From assembly GCA_026184775.1 (NCBI GenBank), contig JANCYW010000001.1, forward strand, positions 124,001 through 188,000: a DNA stretch of 64,000 bases, given 5' to 3'. The DNA is from Cyanidium caldarium (lineage: Eukaryota; Rhodophyta; Bangiophyceae; Cyanidiales; Cyanidiaceae). Shown here piece after piece: positions 10,120 through 20,848 of the stretch (within the stretch, counting starts at the first letter, position 1; each line of letters opens with the position of its first letter). A program made the position numbers and the translations under genes. The notes beneath the pieces were generated by a model, which was not told the DNA's origin, searched no databases, and saw only the letters and a program-made list of their open reading frames with translations.

Positions 10120-10481
10120 GGTAGTAAATATATGGGTTGGAAGTGCGCTACTCGTAAGGTGTCTTTGTCAAACGCTCCTTGTCCGTCGCCCGCGCCTGCT
10201 ACCCGTGTTGAAAGCCGCTGGCGGCCGCTATGCGCCTTCCATGTTGTTGCTGGTCGACGCCGGCTCGGTTGCGAACCGCCACAACGCCCTGCTGTACTCC
10301 CGGCTATTACCCACCGGCGCCCTCATCCAGGTGCGGAGCTGGTGGCGAGAAAGACGTGCCCGCCGTGGGAGGGTTTGGGCAGCAATCACGAGTGGGCACC
10401 TTTCGGTGCTCTCTCGCTGGACGAGGCTGACGTGGCGTTAACGAACGTGCTCTGTCCACTGCTGCTTGCGCGAGACCGTTC
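10120..10481. other. spacer with coding-like but frame-split sequence
   Basis: Plus-strand sequence looks partly protein-like in two different frames: about 10225-10330 (APSMLLLVDAGSVANRHNAL) and then about 10330-10470 (LSLDEADVALTNVLCPLLLA). No single frame with an ATG covers both and I know no homologue. It may be a small broken or intron-containing gene, or simply the promoter of the transporter downstream. There is no T-arm-like sequence. Confidence 0.3.
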
Positions 10482-11984
10482 ATGGAACCGTTCTATGTCC
10501 TCCTCTTCCTCCTGGTGAGCGTGGCAACGCTCGCACTCCACATCCGGGAGCCGTTACGGGCATGGCGACAGTCGCGGAAGCGGGAGGCCGATGCGTCCAC
10601 GGCCGACAAGAGCGCTGCCCCTGGCGCGCCTCGAAGACCGACGACTGCCACTCTGTCGCCCTCTCCACCTCGTCCGAGTGGCGAATCCAACGCTCTGGAC
10701 AAGTCCAGCGAGTTCTTCTCCTTCCAGCGCAACTACCTGCTGGTGTTCCTGGCTGCGGTCACAGCGGACTGGCTGCAGGGCCCGATGGTGTACGCGCTGT
10801 ACGACGCGTACGGCTTTGGCAAGCGAGATATCGCGCTGTTGTTCATCACGGGCTTCGGGTCCAGCATGGTGTTTGGCACCTACGCCGGGTCACTGGCCGA
10901 CCAGCTCGGTCGCAAGACCATGGCCATGGCGTACGGTGTCACGTACGCGTTGTCGTGCGCCACCAAGCACTCGCGCAACTTTTACGTGCTCCTGCTGGGC
11001 CGTGCGCTGGCCGGCGTGGCCACCTCGCTGCTGTTTTCGGTGTTCGAGGCATGGTACGTGTACGAACACACCCAGCGCGGATACCCGCTGCTTACCGTGG
11101 GCGACACCTTCAGCAAGGCCACGTTCGGAAACGGCGTGTCGGCCATTCTGAGCGGGCAGGTGGCCGGGGCCGTGGCCGCGCGTTTCGGCTACGTCGCGCC
11201 CTTCGACGTGGCCATTCTGTGTCTGCTGCTGGGCACCGCAACGGTGTACCGCACCTGGAACGAGAATTACGGCAACGCGCAGCAGAGTGTGCTGGGCGGC
11301 ATGCGACAAGCGCTGGCGTACGTGCACAGCGATACGCGCATCCTCTGGCTCGGGGTGGTGCAGTCGTGCTTCGAGGCGGCGATGTACGCATTCGTGTTCA
11401 TGTGGACGCCCATGCTGCAGGCGTTACATCCGCCGGGTGCGGGCACCATCCCGCACGGGATGATATTCTCGACGTTTATGATGGCGTTCATGTTTGGCAG
11501 TTTGGCTTTCAAAGCGGCACTGCAGACGCCAGCACTGCGCAGCAGCGGCGGCGCCGAGCACACCGGAGTCAGCGCCACTAGGATAGCAATGGAACGCACT
11601 TTCGGGCAGATGCTGGCGGCTAGCGCGTTCTGTTTGGCGGTGGCCGCGCTGGGCGGTCAACTGCACCGACACCTGGCGTATGCGGCCATGGTGCTGTTCG
11701 AGGTCACCTGCGGGTTCTACTTTCCGGCCATCGCCTCGTTGCGTAGTCGAGTCATTCCGGAGGAGTGTCGTTCGGCGCTGATGAACTTTTTCCGCCTGCC
11801 GATGAATCTCCTGGTGGTGCTGACACTGCTATATGTAGACCGGTTGCAGAACCGCACCGTGTTTGGGTGGTGCACGGCGCTAGTCACCGGGGCTGCGGTC
11901 GCTTGGTGCCGCTTCCTGCGCCTCCAGGCAACGATGTCGGGCGGGGAGGCGCGACCATCCGCCAGAGCGGAAGTGGCCCCCTAG
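10482..11984 (+). CDS. MFSD5/MOT2-type molybdate-anion transporter
   Basis: 500 residues with a major facilitator layout. An N-terminal membrane anchor is followed by a Ser/Pro-rich loop, then the block with DWLQGPMVYALYDAYGF and GSLADQLGRKTMAMAYG, the MFS loop 2-3 motif in the form typical of the MFSD5 group. FEAWYVYEH and SKATFGNGVSAILSGQVA are also characteristic. The algal member MOT2 carries out high-affinity molybdate uptake; substrate here is inferred from the family. The ATG at 10482 directly precedes the first hydrophobic helix. Downstream lies the triplicated 3' end of rlmH. Confidence 0.88.
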   Translation: MEPFYVLLFLLVSVATLALHIREPLRAWRQSRKREADASTADKSAAPGAPRRPTTATLSPSPPRPSGESNALDKSSEFFSFQRNYLLVFLAAVTADWLQGPMVYALYDAYGFGKRDIALLFITGFGSSMVFGTYAGSLADQLGRKTMAMAYGVTYALSCATKHSRNFYVLLLGRALAGVATSLLFSVFEAWYVYEHTQRGYPLLTVGDTFSKATFGNGVSAILSGQVAGAVAARFGYVAPFDVAILCLLLGTATVYRTWNENYGNAQQSVLGGMRQALAYVHSDTRILWLGVVQSCFEAAMYAFVFMWTPMLQALHPPGAGTIPHGMIFSTFMMAFMFGSLAFKAALQTPALRSSGGAEHTGVSATRIAMERTFGQMLAASAFCLAVAALGGQLHRHLAYAAMVLFEVTCGFYFPAIASLRSRVIPEECRSALMNFFRLPMNLLVVLTLLYVDRLQNRTVFGWCTALVTGAAVAWCRFLRLQATMSGGEARPSARAEVAP

Positions 11985-12008
11985 GCGTGCGATGGCGTGG
12001 TCGGCTCT

Positions 12009-12248
12009 CTCTCTCTCACTTGTGATAGGGAGTGTTGTGGCGAATTTCCCACGCGCGATACACCTGCTCGACGAGGATCAACCGCGCCCTCTCTCTCACT
12101 TGTGATAGGGAGTGTTGTGGCGAATTTCCCACGCGCGATACACCTGCTCGACGAGGATCAACCGCGCCCTCTCTCTCACTTGTGATAGGGAGTGTTGTGG
12201 CGAATTTCCCACGCGCGATACACCTGCTCGACGAGGATCAACCGCGCC
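12009..12248. repeat. three tandem identical 80-bp repeats
   Basis: An 80-bp unit occurs three times head to tail (12009-12088, 12089-12168, 12169-12248) with no difference that I can see. The unit begins in a (CT)n run. The third copy contains the last codons and stop of the minus-strand rlmH gene; the first two are extra copies of that gene end, lying between it and the transporter stop at 11984. Identity of the copies points to a recent duplication or a collapsed/expanded assembly. Confidence 0.95.
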
Positions 12249-12763
12249 AGCTGATGGGTAAAGGTGAGCGGCGACAAGCTCACCACCAGCGGCGCCTGAC
12301 GACCCTGCCAGAAGCCGCCCGACGCCCTATTTCCCTCCGTGTCCGTCAGCAACTCGCGCGGCAGACCGGCGGCGCCGCCGATCACCACCGATAAGCGCGA
12401 GCCGCCGCGTTCCCACTCCCGAAACAACGCATCGGCGAACCGCTCGCTGGTGTAGAGGCGACCGCGCTGCCCGTCCAACAACATCACACGCTCACTATCG
12501 GGCACTGCCCGTATAAGCGACAACAATTGCGCATCGTCGCGTGCCCAGCACGTCTCTAGATCGACGGCCGACCGCAAGCGGCGGGCGTACTCGGAGATGG
12601 CCGCGTCCAGCCACGCCTCGCGCGTCTTGCCCACCGACAGCAACCGTACGCGCAGTTTGCTGCACCATGAGAGGAGACGCGGAGAATGACTTCGTGAGGG
12701 GAGATGATGACGTAGGTGGCGGCGAGGAGAGGAAGAGGTGGAGAGAGGCACCACAAAGCCCAT
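12176..12763 (-). CDS. rlmH: RlmH-type SPOUT rRNA methyltransferase
   Basis: 195 residues. The C-terminal 150 match the RlmH family: LRVRLLSVGK at the start of the domain, LDGQRGRLYTSERFA, the SAM-knot VVIGGAAGLP and the terminal TPYHK preceded by HQLARLILVEQVYRAW. RlmH methylates pseudouridine 1915 of large-subunit rRNA in helix 69. The N-terminal 38 residues are Ser/Arg/His-rich and probably an organelle targeting peptide, so the target would be plastid or mitochondrial rRNA. The frame stays open to 13006 with other ATGs, so the start is uncertain. The stop lies within the third 80-bp repeat. Confidence 0.9.
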   Translation of the reverse strand: MGFVVPLSTSSSPRRHLRHHLPSRSHSPRLLSWCSKLRVRLLSVGKTREAWLDAAISEYARRLRSAVDLETCWARDDAQLLSLIRAVPDSERVMLLDGQRGRLYTSERFADALFREWERGGSRLSVVIGGAAGLPRELLTDTEGNRASGGFWQGRQAPLVVSLSPLTFTHQLARLILVEQVYRAWEIRHNTPYHK

Positions 12764-13075
12764 GCCATCCGCAGCCGAACTTGCGCGTCTGCAAATCGCC
12801 CGGGCGCAACGCGCCGCCCGACCCGATCTGGCTCGGGGCGCCTCGTCGACGTACGACACGTGACGCTCGTCCACTTTATCACGTTTCCGTTTCATGCGCA
12901 ACAGGCCTACTTGTACATACACATACTTCTCCACAAAAGCGACGACCAGTCCTGCCTCGACGATCCAGTCGGTCATATACGCACGCTCTCTCTTCGACGT
13001 TCTCACGGTCCCTTCCAGCGGTGGGAGCGCAGGCGGCGCTTTAACGGCAACGCCCGCAGCATTACAATAGAGGGC
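12764..13075. other. spacer upstream of rlmH
   Basis: About 310 bp between the chosen rlmH start and the 3' end of chlH. The rlmH frame continues through it to 13006 but reads as low-complexity basic sequence, so it is probably leader. Nothing else was recognised. Confidence 0.4.
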
Positions 13076-16000
13076 TCACAACTCCACGCCCTCTATCTTG
13101 TCCTCCACTTCCTGGTACAACTCCCGCAGTCGCTCGATGTTCTCCTCGGACGTCTCCCAGTATCCGCGACCGTTTGCCTCCAGCATCGTGGTGACCATCG
13201 CCCGGAAACTGTTCGGGTTGCTCTGCATCAGTTTGCGCCGCATCTCCTCGTCGGCGAAAAAGGTCTTGTTCGCGTCCTCGTACACCCAATTGTCCACGGC
13301 GTTGGAGGTCACCGAAAAGGCCATGGTGTTGCGCAGGCGTTTGGAGAGCTCGCGCACGCCCTCGTACCCGCTGCGCACCAGCCCGTCGATCCACTTCGGG
13401 TTCAGCAGCTTGGTGCGACTGTCCAGGCGCACGGTCTCGTCCAGCGAGCGCACCGCGATGTTGGCGGTGGTCGAGTCGGCCACGTACGAGCGCGGCTGCC
13501 GCCCGTCGCCGCGCAACGCCGCCACCCACTTCTCGTTGGCGCCGTCCGCATAATTGGACACATCGGTGAGCGATATCTCGCTCGAGTCCAGATTCTGCAT
13601 GGACACCTCCACCGAGCGTAGCGCCCGCTCGAAGCGCTCGCGCGCGGGTATCATCGCTCCAGGGCGATCGCTGTCGTAGGCGAACGACTTGCGCGACAAG
13701 TACTGCTCCTGCAGCTGTTGTTCGTCGGTCCAGCCGCCGTTCTCGATCGCCAAGCCCACGTTGGCCGAGTAGCTGCCCGACGCGTTCGAGAAGATGCGCG
13801 TCGCCGCCTGGCGCAGGGCGACACCGTCCTCCTCGGCCTGCTGCAGCGCATGCTTGCGCACAAAGTTCATCTCGGATGGCTCGTCCATCTCGGCGGCCAT
13901 CTTGACGGCGCGGTCCATCAGGCCCATCTGGTTGATCAGCAGATCGCGGAAGATGCCGCTCACTGTGACCACCACATCGATGCGCGGGCGACCGAGCTCG
14001 TCCAGCGGCACCAGCTCCACCTGCGCCACGCGCCCCGACGAGTCGCGCACCGGACGCGCACCGATCAGCCACAGCACCTGCGCGATGCTCTGCCCGAACG
14101 ACTTGATCGCCTCGGTGCCGTACAGCACCAGCGACACCGTCTCCGGCACCTTGCCGTCGTTGGCCGCCGCTTCGCGCTCCAGCAGCCGATCCACCACCAC
14201 TTTGGCCTCGGCGTACGCTGAAGCCGTCGGGATCGACTGTGGATCCAGCGCATGGATGTTCTTGCCGGTGGGCACCACCGCCGGGTTGCGGATCGGGTCG
14301 CCGCCCGGTCCGGGCACGATGTACCGCCCGCGCAACGCGTCCAGCAGCGCAGTGAGCTCGTTGTCTTTGATCACCTGCTCGAGACACACCTGCAGGTACT
14401 CGAAGAGCGGTCGCAGCTCCTTGGCGGCGCAGCGCCCAAATCCGGCCGCTTCCAGCACGCGCGAGTACGCCGGCTTGAAGGTGTCGCTGAACAGTGAGAA
14501 CACAATGCGCTCGATGCGGCCCTCGTTGTTCGCCGAACGCTCCACAGCAGCGCCGACGGCGTTGCGGCACGCCGTCTGGATGCGGTTCAGCAGCTCCACA
14601 TCGTCCAACGCCGTCGAGCGGTACAGCTCCTCGATGTCGCGTCCGACCGATTCGGCCAAGATGCGCGGCAGCGCCTTGAGGTTGCGCTCCGGCCGATCCA
14701 CGGCGGCGATGTTCACCAGCGTGGCCACCGCCTCGGCGGCCGTCGGCGGCTTGCCGATGGTGTGCAGGCCGATCGGCAGCAGCCGCGCCTCGATCTCCAT
14801 CAGTTTGGAGTAGACGGCACCGACGACGGCATCGCGTTGCTCGGCCGGCAGCGATGTAGCGCCCTCCTGCGGCAGGCTCGGCACGTCGCGATCCAGGTTG
14901 CAGGCGCGCGCTGTGGCCACAATGGCGTCGCACAGGGCGGCGGCGCGGCTGTCCTTGCCGCGCAGTTCCTGATACTCCCGGATGAGCGACTGACACTCTT
15001 TCAGCTCCTTGTATAGGCCGGCGTTTTCCGCGGGCGGCGTCAGGTACGAGATGATACCGGCGTACGAGCGCCGCTTGGCGATGGTCGCCTCCGACGGATT
15101 GTTGGCCGCATAGTAGTAGAGGTTCGGCAGGCCGCCGATCAGCAGATCCGGGTAGCACTCGTCGCTCATGCCCACCTGCTTGCCGGGCATAAACTCCAGA
15201 CTGCCGTGCGTGCCGAAATGGATCACCACATCGGCCTCGAAGCACTGGTGCATCCAGGTGTAGCACGCTGCAAAACCGTGGTGCGGCGACGCCGACTTGG
15301 CGAACAGCAGGCGCATCGGGTCGCCTTCGTAGCCGAAACTCGGCTGCACCACAATGGCCACGTTGCCAAACTGCGCCCCGAACACCAGCAGGTTCTGGCC
15401 GTCGCTGTTCAGCGTGCCCGGCGGCGGTCCCCAGTGCTCACGCAGCATCTCGTGATACTCGCACCGCTCCTCGTACTCAGAGACCGGCATGCGGTACAGC
15501 ACGTTGAGCTCGGGCGAGCCGATCTTGGCTTCGCGATCGTGCAGCACGCTCTCCATGAGGTCGTCCACCGTGGCCGGAATGTCGCCGACGGTGTAGCCTT
15601 GCGCTTTGAGCGCCAACAGCACCCGGTGCACCGAGCCAAACACGTCCAAGTAGGCCGCGGTGCCGACGTTGCCCTTGTCGGGCGGGAACGAGAACACCGT
15701 CACCACGATCTTCTTTTCCTTGTTGTCGACGCGCCGCAAGCGCGCCCACTTCAGGGCGCGCGTCGACAACAGCTCGATGCGGTCGTGCAGCGGGATGCTG
15801 CGGCCGGTGAAACCGTCGCGTCCGGCGAAAATCACCGGCTCGATGGCGCCGTCCAGCTCCGGCAGGCTCACCTGCAACGCAGTCTGAATCGGATGCAGTC
15901 CCAGTTCGCTGCTGCGCCATTCGTCAAAGGTCTGGAATACCAGCGGCAGCGAGCAGATGTACGGCCGATTCAACTTGAGCAGCGCCTCCACGGCGCGCGG

Positions 16001-17299
16001 GTGATCCTGCTTGGCCGGGCCGCCCACCAGCGCAAAGCCGGTCAGCGACACCACCACGTCCACCAGCGGCGTCGAGGCGTTGGGCTTGAAGAAGAAGCGG
16101 TTCAGCGGGTCGCTGAAATCCAGCGCGCCCGAAAAGATCGGGATCACCTTGGCGCCGCGCGTCTCCAGCGCCTGCAAAAACGACACGTAGTGGCAGTCGT
16201 CCTTGGTGACCAGGTGCGAGCGCTGCAACACCACGCCCACACACGGGGAGGTGTCGGTGAGGCGAGCGCGCGGCGCATGCTCCGTCTCGTACCAGCGCAG
16301 GTACTCGGTGATGTCCTCGAACATCTTGGGCGCTACCGGGTGCCAAATGCCTACATCCGGGAACAACACCGGGTCCTTCACCTGCAGCCGAAACTGGCCC
16401 ACGCCCTGCACGTACTTGGACGCGATCATCAGAATCAAGTTCTCAATGTTGTCCGCCGAGCCACCCAGCCAGTACTGGAACGACAGCATGAAAGAGCGCG
16501 CGTCCTGAGCCTTGTCGTTGGGCAGATACTTCAGCACCTTGGGTAGCGTGCGCAGCAGCCGCAACATCTGCGACTCGAAATCGACGCCCTGCTGCTCGCG
16601 GCGCCGGCGCATAAACTGCCCGATCGGGGACGTGCTGGTTTTGCCCAGCTGACCCATGTTGAAAGAGCCCAGCTTGTTCAGCTTCATTACCGCCGGCATC
16701 GACGGGAAGATGACGCAAGCGTCGATGCGGTCGCGCAGCGGAGATACCGCCGCCACCACCTTATCCGCCAGCTCTTGCACAAAGATCAACGAGCCGATGA
16801 AGATGTTGGTGTGCTCTAACTCTTTCTTGAACGCCTCGTAGTTGTGCTCCTGACGGAGCTCCTCCAACAAGTAGCCGGACATTTCGATGGCGACGTCGCC
16901 CTCGCGCGCGTTAATCGCCCGCGCGGCCGTCGACAGTGCCGACTGGTACTGCGACTCGAGCACCACGTACACCACTTTGATGAGGCGACGTGGTTTGGAG
17001 GAGGGCGGCGGCTCGATGTGTCGATCCTCGGGCCGCGACGCCGTGAACAGGCCCCCGGGCGCACCGGCCATGCTCCAGCCGTCTTCACCGGAGCCGTCGT
17101 CCTGCAGCACCACGGCGCGCGCGCCATCCGACGGGGAAGCCACCATTGCCAAGAATGGTGTGCGCGCGCGGCGGAGACGAGCATAGCCAGCGCGGAAGGC
17201 GGGTACCGCCCCCGTCACCCAAGCGCGGGCGCTGAGGGCGACGTCGGCGCCACCCCGGCCGGAAAAGGACGGGGAAGGTACCACAAATGCCGGATCCAT
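13076..17299 (-). CDS. chlH: magnesium chelatase subunit H
   Basis: 1407 residues, right for plastid-targeted ChlH/GUN5. The catalytic and porphyrin-binding subunit inserts Mg2+ into protoporphyrin IX, together with ChlI and ChlD, as the first committed step of chlorophyll synthesis. Recognisable stretches include [18 protein letters not shown] at the N-terminal domain start, [40 protein letters not shown] and the C-terminal [18 protein letters not shown]. The first about 55 residues ([17 protein letters not shown] onward) are a Ser/Arg/Ala-rich transit peptide. A more upstream ATG exists at 17476; I chose 17299 because it gives a normal transit length. The longest gene here, with no interruption. 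Confidence 0.97.
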   Translation of the reverse strand: MDPAFVVPSPSFSGRGGADVALSARAWVTGAVPAFRAGYARLRRARTPFLAMVASPSDGARAVVLQDDGSGEDGWSMAGAPGGLFTASRPEDRHIEPPPSSKPRRLIKVVYVVLESQYQSALSTAARAINAREGDVAIEMSGYLLEELRQEHNYEAFKKELEHTNIFIGSLIFVQELADKVVAAVSPLRDRIDACVIFPSMPAVMKLNKLGSFNMGQLGKTSTSPIGQFMRRRREQQGVDFESQMLRLLRTLPKVLKYLPNDKAQDARSFMLSFQYWLGGSADNIENLILMIASKYVQGVGQFRLQVKDPVLFPDVGIWHPVAPKMFEDITEYLRWYETEHAPRARLTDTSPCVGVVLQRSHLVTKDDCHYVSFLQALETRGAKVIPIFSGALDFSDPLNRFFFKPNASTPLVDVVVSLTGFALVGGPAKQDHPRAVEALLKLNRPYICSLPLVFQTFDEWRSSELGLHPIQTALQVSLPELDGAIEPVIFAGRDGFTGRSIPLHDRIELLSTRALKWARLRRVDNKEKKIVVTVFSFPPDKGNVGTAAYLDVFGSVHRVLLALKAQGYTVGDIPATVDDLMESVLHDREAKIGSPELNVLYRMPVSEYEERCEYHEMLREHWGPPPGTLNSDGQNLLVFGAQFGNVAIVVQPSFGYEGDPMRLLFAKSASPHHGFAACYTWMHQCFEADVVIHFGTHGSLEFMPGKQVGMSDECYPDLLIGGLPNLYYYAANNPSEATIAKRRSYAGIISYLTPPAENAGLYKELKECQSLIREYQELRGKDSRAAALCDAIVATARACNLDRDVPSLPQEGATSLPAEQRDAVVGAVYSKLMEIEARLLPIGLHTIGKPPTAAEAVATLVNIAAVDRPERNLKALPRILAESVGRDIEELYRSTALDDVELLNRIQTACRNAVGAAVERSANNEGRIERIVFSLFSDTFKPAYSRVLEAAGFGRCAAKELRPLFEYLQVCLEQVIKDNELTALLDALRGRYIVPGPGGDPIRNPAVVPTGKNIHALDPQSIPTASAYAEAKVVVDRLLEREAAANDGKVPETVSLVLYGTEAIKSFGQSIAQVLWLIGARPVRDSSGRVAQVELVPLDELGRPRIDVVVTVSGIFRDLLINQMGLMDRAVKMAAEMDEPSEMNFVRKHALQQAEEDGVALRQAATRIFSNASGSYSANVGLAIENGGWTDEQQLQEQYLSRKSFAYDSDRPGAMIPARERFERALRSVEVSMQNLDSSEISLTDVSNYADGANEKWVAALRGDGRQPRSYVADSTTANIAVRSLDETVRLDSRTKLLNPKWIDGLVRSGYEGVRELSKRLRNTMAFSVTSNAVDNWVYEDANKTFFADEEMRRKLMQSNPNSFRAMVTTMLEANGRGYWETSEENIERLRELYQEVEDKIEGVEL

Positions 17300-17808
17300 G
17301 CTCGAAGAGGGTTGCGTGCGCAAATGAAGAGGAGGGAAGTGAACTTGCGCGCAAGTCGGAAAGTCAGAACCACCAGGAGGAGGTGCTGGCGTGCGCGGTG
17401 AACTCAATCGGCGGGCTGGGTGTGCGATGCCCTCGGATCGATGCACGTCGCCGCGAGGTCGCCGCGAAGTGATCATGGAGATCGGTGGAATCGGCGAAAA
17501 TACGGCGATATTAGACACGGCGGGATGGACGATCGGCGCCGCGCAGATCCGTCACCGCGGAAACGGTCCGCATCCCCAATGTTCTGGAATATTAGGGACC
17601 CGAAAGGAAGGGAACCGTGAAAGGGAGAGGGACGCCAAGTTGGAGGCAACACCCGAGCGTTGCAATGTCGATCGTTCTGAGTGCAAGGGGAATTTCCGTG
17701 CAACGATGGTATCTTTCTGCGCTAACCAGAGCCGCCGCGTGTCGCCCTGGGTGCTGATGAGAAGAGGGTTTTTGGTGTGGCACAAAAGCTGCTTCGATCT
17801 CCCTGGGC
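17300..17808. other. promoter and leader region of chlH
   Basis: About 500 bp between chlH and a frame-disrupted coding stretch. The chlH frame is open to 17518. No tRNA arm or family-like ORF was seen. It presumably carries the chlH promoter. Confidence 0.4.
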
Positions 17809-18732
17809 ATGCTGTCCATCCCGGACGAGGATCTTCTCCGCCCGATCGGCTCGCGCTGGTGCTTCGAGGTGGGACGCGAGAAAATCCCGCGTCTCCTGCG
17901 GCGGTCCAATCGGTCAGACGGAGATGTCCTGGAGGATGAGGTCGTGGCTTGCGCCAAGCGCGCGTCGCAGTGCCCGACTCTGTCCGACGAGCTCGCCGCG
18001 TATGGACCGTCGTCGCGGGACGACCTCGAGGCGGTGCGCGCGTTGCTGGTGCGGTATCGAGAGAATGGATGCGGGTTGAAGCGGCCGGTATCCTTCCCGC
18101 CGGCGCCACTGTATGGCAGCTTCGAACACAACATGCTGATGGCGTCGGGCTTGCTGCTGGAATACGGCGTGGTCAGCCTGAGACGCGGGGAGAGCGTCGG
18201 CCGTAGCGCAGTTCCTGTTGTGCGCCTTGCGGAAATGCGACGACCTCCAGGAGGTGGGCCAACGGGCAGAGAGCGCTCTCGGCCGCCGCCAACGGTCGCC
18301 GCCGCGCCTACTGGCGCTTGCAGTGGACAGCGCTTCAGCGTGTCCGGTGAGCGCGCTGAGCGCCGACGATCGTGCGCGGGGAACGATATCGCGGGAGCCG
18401 TTGAGGCATTTCACAGCGCGGCGAAGCCATCGCCGCCTCCAACGCATTACCGACGGCACTGCCTGCAGCTGCTGGCGGTACTGCGGCAGACGCTGCTGTT
18501 TCGCCTGATCGCACTGTGACCACTGACGCTGCCGATGTTGCGGCTTTTCGCGGCGCTAAAGATGTGCTGCTTGACGCTTGTGCCTTGCCAGGGCCTGGTC
18601 ACCGACGAGGGGTCGGCGGTCATCGGCACATTTGTCGGCCTCTGCGAGTTGGACGCGGCGGGCTGCCGACGCTCACCGACACCTCCCTGAGCGATAACCT
18701 CGCCTTGCGCTCCGAAGGCGGTCGCCGCCGCT
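17809..18732 (+). pseudogene. frame-disrupted coding stretch, possibly TPR-like
   Basis: Plus-strand sequence reads as convincing protein but alternates between frames: 17809 to about 18190 (including FEHNMLMASGLLLEYGVVS), then a second frame to about 18380 (VAQFLCALRKCDDLQEVGQR), then the first again (GNDIAGAVEAFHSAA) to a stop at 18517-18519, then short good runs in alternating frames up to 18732. The helical, Ala/Leu-rich periodicity resembles tetratricopeptide repeats. No plausible GT...AG introns bridge the switches. Either a decayed host gene or a real gene with sequencing indels; antisense shadow coding is less likely. No family assigned. Confidence 0.4.
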
Positions 18733-18735
18733 GAA

Positions 18736-20664
18736 TCAGGCAGACGCATTCCCGGCGCCTTTGTCGTCTCGTATCTCCAACATCGCCACCGCCTCCATGT
18801 GCGGCGTGTGCGGAAACTGATCCACCGGAGCCACGCTCCGCAACCGATACGGCGAGTCGCCCGCCAGCATCATCTCCAGGTCGCGCACCTGCGTCGCCGG
18901 ATTGCACGACACGTATACGATGCGCCGCGGACGCACTGCCGCCGGCGCTTCCACAATCGCCCGCACCTGCCGCGGGTTCATGCCGGCCCGCGGCGGATCC
19001 ACCACCAGCACATCCACCGCCTGCGATATCGACGCCGTCTGCACCGCCTTCCAGAGAGTCTCGTGGTCCAAGTTCGCCACCGCAAACTCCGCATTGACGA
19101 TGCGGTTGCGCTCCGCATTGGCGCGCGCATCCGCCACCGCACTCTCCGACAGCTCCAGGCCGAGCACACGCGCCGCGAACGCTGCCACGCACAGGCTGAT
19201 GGAACCGGTGCCGCAAAACAGATCCACCACGAACGTCTGCCGATTCGAGGACGCCGTCTCCAACAGACCGGTCGCCTCCAGAATGCGCGCCAGCAACTTT
19301 TCCGACTGGACCGGGTTGGGCTGGAAGAACGAGTTGGCCGATATGCGGTACAGCACCGTGTGCTGCTGCAAGCGTTCCGGCGGCATATTACGTAAATACG
19401 CCGGTGCCACCCAGCGCAGCGGGCGCAGCGCTTGCTCCAGCGCCGAGCGACTGCCCTTGAGTCGCACCTCCCGTTCGCCCACCGCCACGCCCGATTTGGT
19501 GGTGGTGATGTTCTGCAGCACGCACACCAGCCCGCGACCGCTTTCTGCAAATGCCTCCCACACTTCATCGGCCAGCTGGCGCAACGCCTCGTCCTCATGC
19601 GGTCCGTCCGGCGGCGAGGTCACCACGTTGACCATCAGCTCGCGCTCTCCGGCGGCATTCACGGCGCTGCGAATGACCAGGTTGCGCAGAAAGCCGGTGT
19701 GCGCCGCGTTGTCATACGGCGGTAAGCAGGCGACGCGCTGGCGACAGCGCCGCTCCACAAAACGCAGAATCTCGTTGGCCACGTCACCTTGCAACGCGCA
19801 GTCTTCAATGGCCAGCACCTTGTCGTATCGGCGCGGTGCGTGCAAACCGAGCGCAAAGTCCGTCGGCGCTGGCGCCTCGGGTTGATGATCGCCATGATCG
19901 CTCGGCGACTCCTCTCTTACCGTGTTCGCCGGTATCCATCGGCGCGGGCCGAACGTAAACTCCATCTTGTTGCGGTAGCCGTACACTTCCGACAACTCGG
20001 TGGCGCCGACGATGGGCTCGAAGCGCACCTGCTCCAGGGCGGCTGCCGTCGCCGCGCGGGCATCCCCGGCGCTTAGCCGTTGAAACAGGCCCTGATAGAT
20101 CGCCCGCACCTGGCTCTCCTTCTCCTCCAGCTGCTTGGCGTAGAGCAAGTTCTGGAAAGTGCAACCGCCGCACCCTTCCAGAAAGTGGCGACAGCGCGGC
20201 GCCACCGCAAACGGCGACGACGGCTCCAGGCGCTCCACGACGACCGCCTCAGCAAAGTTGCGCCTTCGAGAGACGACACGCACCCGTACTCGTTCGCCGG
20301 GTATGGCGCGGCGCACAAACAGCACGAGCGACTCGCCGGCGGACGACGGCAGCCGCGCCACGCCCAGCCCGGTGCCGTAGGCGAGAGAGCTCACCTGCAC
20401 GTCCACCGTCGCGCCCCGTTTGGGCAGTCGTTCCAGCGGCTGCGCGAGAGTGCTCTGGTCGGTGGCCTCGTCCACTGCGTTATGTCGACTGGTGGCCACC
20501 AGCTCCGCAGCGGTTCGTTTGGACGGGGTGCGCGACATGCTGGGCGGTGCGGCGGGAGTAGGTGGGGGGCCGGGGAGCGGCAGGCGGTGTGTGGAGCGGT
20601 AGAGCGGGAGACGGGAGGGCAGGGTGATGAAGGGAAGGCGAGTGGTGGGGAGGGTGCAGTGCAT
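18736..20664 (-). CDS. RlmD/TrmA-type RNA (uracil-5-)-methyltransferase
   Basis: 642 residues. After a basic N-terminal extension of about 85 residues (likely organelle targeting) comes a TRAM RNA-binding domain, then the cluster C-x6-CGGC (CRHFLEGCGGC), which holds a 4Fe-4S centre in RlmD-like enzymes. The SAM-binding motif is FVVDLFCGTGSISL, followed by VVDPPRAGMNP and the nucleophile motif YVSCNPATQ. These enzymes form 5-methyluridine in rRNA or tRNA; the intact Cys cluster favours an RlmD/RlmC-type enzyme over classical TrmA, although plants use related proteins on tRNA. Starts at an ATG 184 bp from the divergent citramalate synthase ATG. Confidence 0.9.
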   Translation of the reverse strand: MHCTLPTTRLPFITLPSRLPLYRSTHRLPLPGPPPTPAAPPSMSRTPSKRTAAELVATSRHNAVDEATDQSTLAQPLERLPKRGATVDVQVSSLAYGTGLGVARLPSSAGESLVLFVRRAIPGERVRVRVVSRRRNFAEAVVVERLEPSSPFAVAPRCRHFLEGCGGCTFQNLLYAKQLEEKESQVRAIYQGLFQRLSAGDARAATAAALEQVRFEPIVGATELSEVYGYRNKMEFTFGPRRWIPANTVREESPSDHGDHQPEAPAPTDFALGLHAPRRYDKVLAIEDCALQGDVANEILRFVERRCRQRVACLPPYDNAAHTGFLRNLVIRSAVNAAGERELMVNVVTSPPDGPHEDEALRQLADEVWEAFAESGRGLVCVLQNITTTKSGVAVGEREVRLKGSRSALEQALRPLRWVAPAYLRNMPPERLQQHTVLYRISANSFFQPNPVQSEKLLARILEATGLLETASSNRQTFVVDLFCGTGSISLCVAAFAARVLGLELSESAVADARANAERNRIVNAEFAVANLDHETLWKAVQTASISQAVDVLVVDPPRAGMNPRQVRAIVEAPAAVRPRRIVYVSCNPATQVRDLEMMLAGDSPYRLRSVAPVDQFPHTPHMEAVAMLEIRDDKGAGNASA

Positions 20665-20848
20665 GCGATGGAATAGTGGAGGGGAGCGTTAGCGCGGTGT
20701 TGACATTCGCGGTGTGTGCGGTTTTCTAGCGACGTCGCCGCCTTGCCGCCAGAGGGATACCGGCGTCGTCCCGCGGCGTTTGATTGCGCTCCGGGCCGGC
20801 AGCGCGCTCATCCGGTGTCTGCGCTGCAGGGAGAGCCGAATCGGCTCC

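Noticed and set aside
12009-12248. CRISPR array
   Set aside because: The 80-bp units are contiguous with no spacers and code the rlmH end.
13062-15266. 734-codon minus ORF in another frame of chlH
   Set aside because: Arg/Gly/Ala-rich shadow of the conserved ChlH frame; GC-rich coding DNA leaves other frames open.
15206-16546. 446-codon plus ORF opposite chlH
   Set aside because: Antisense shadow, His/Arg/Gln-rich without family features.
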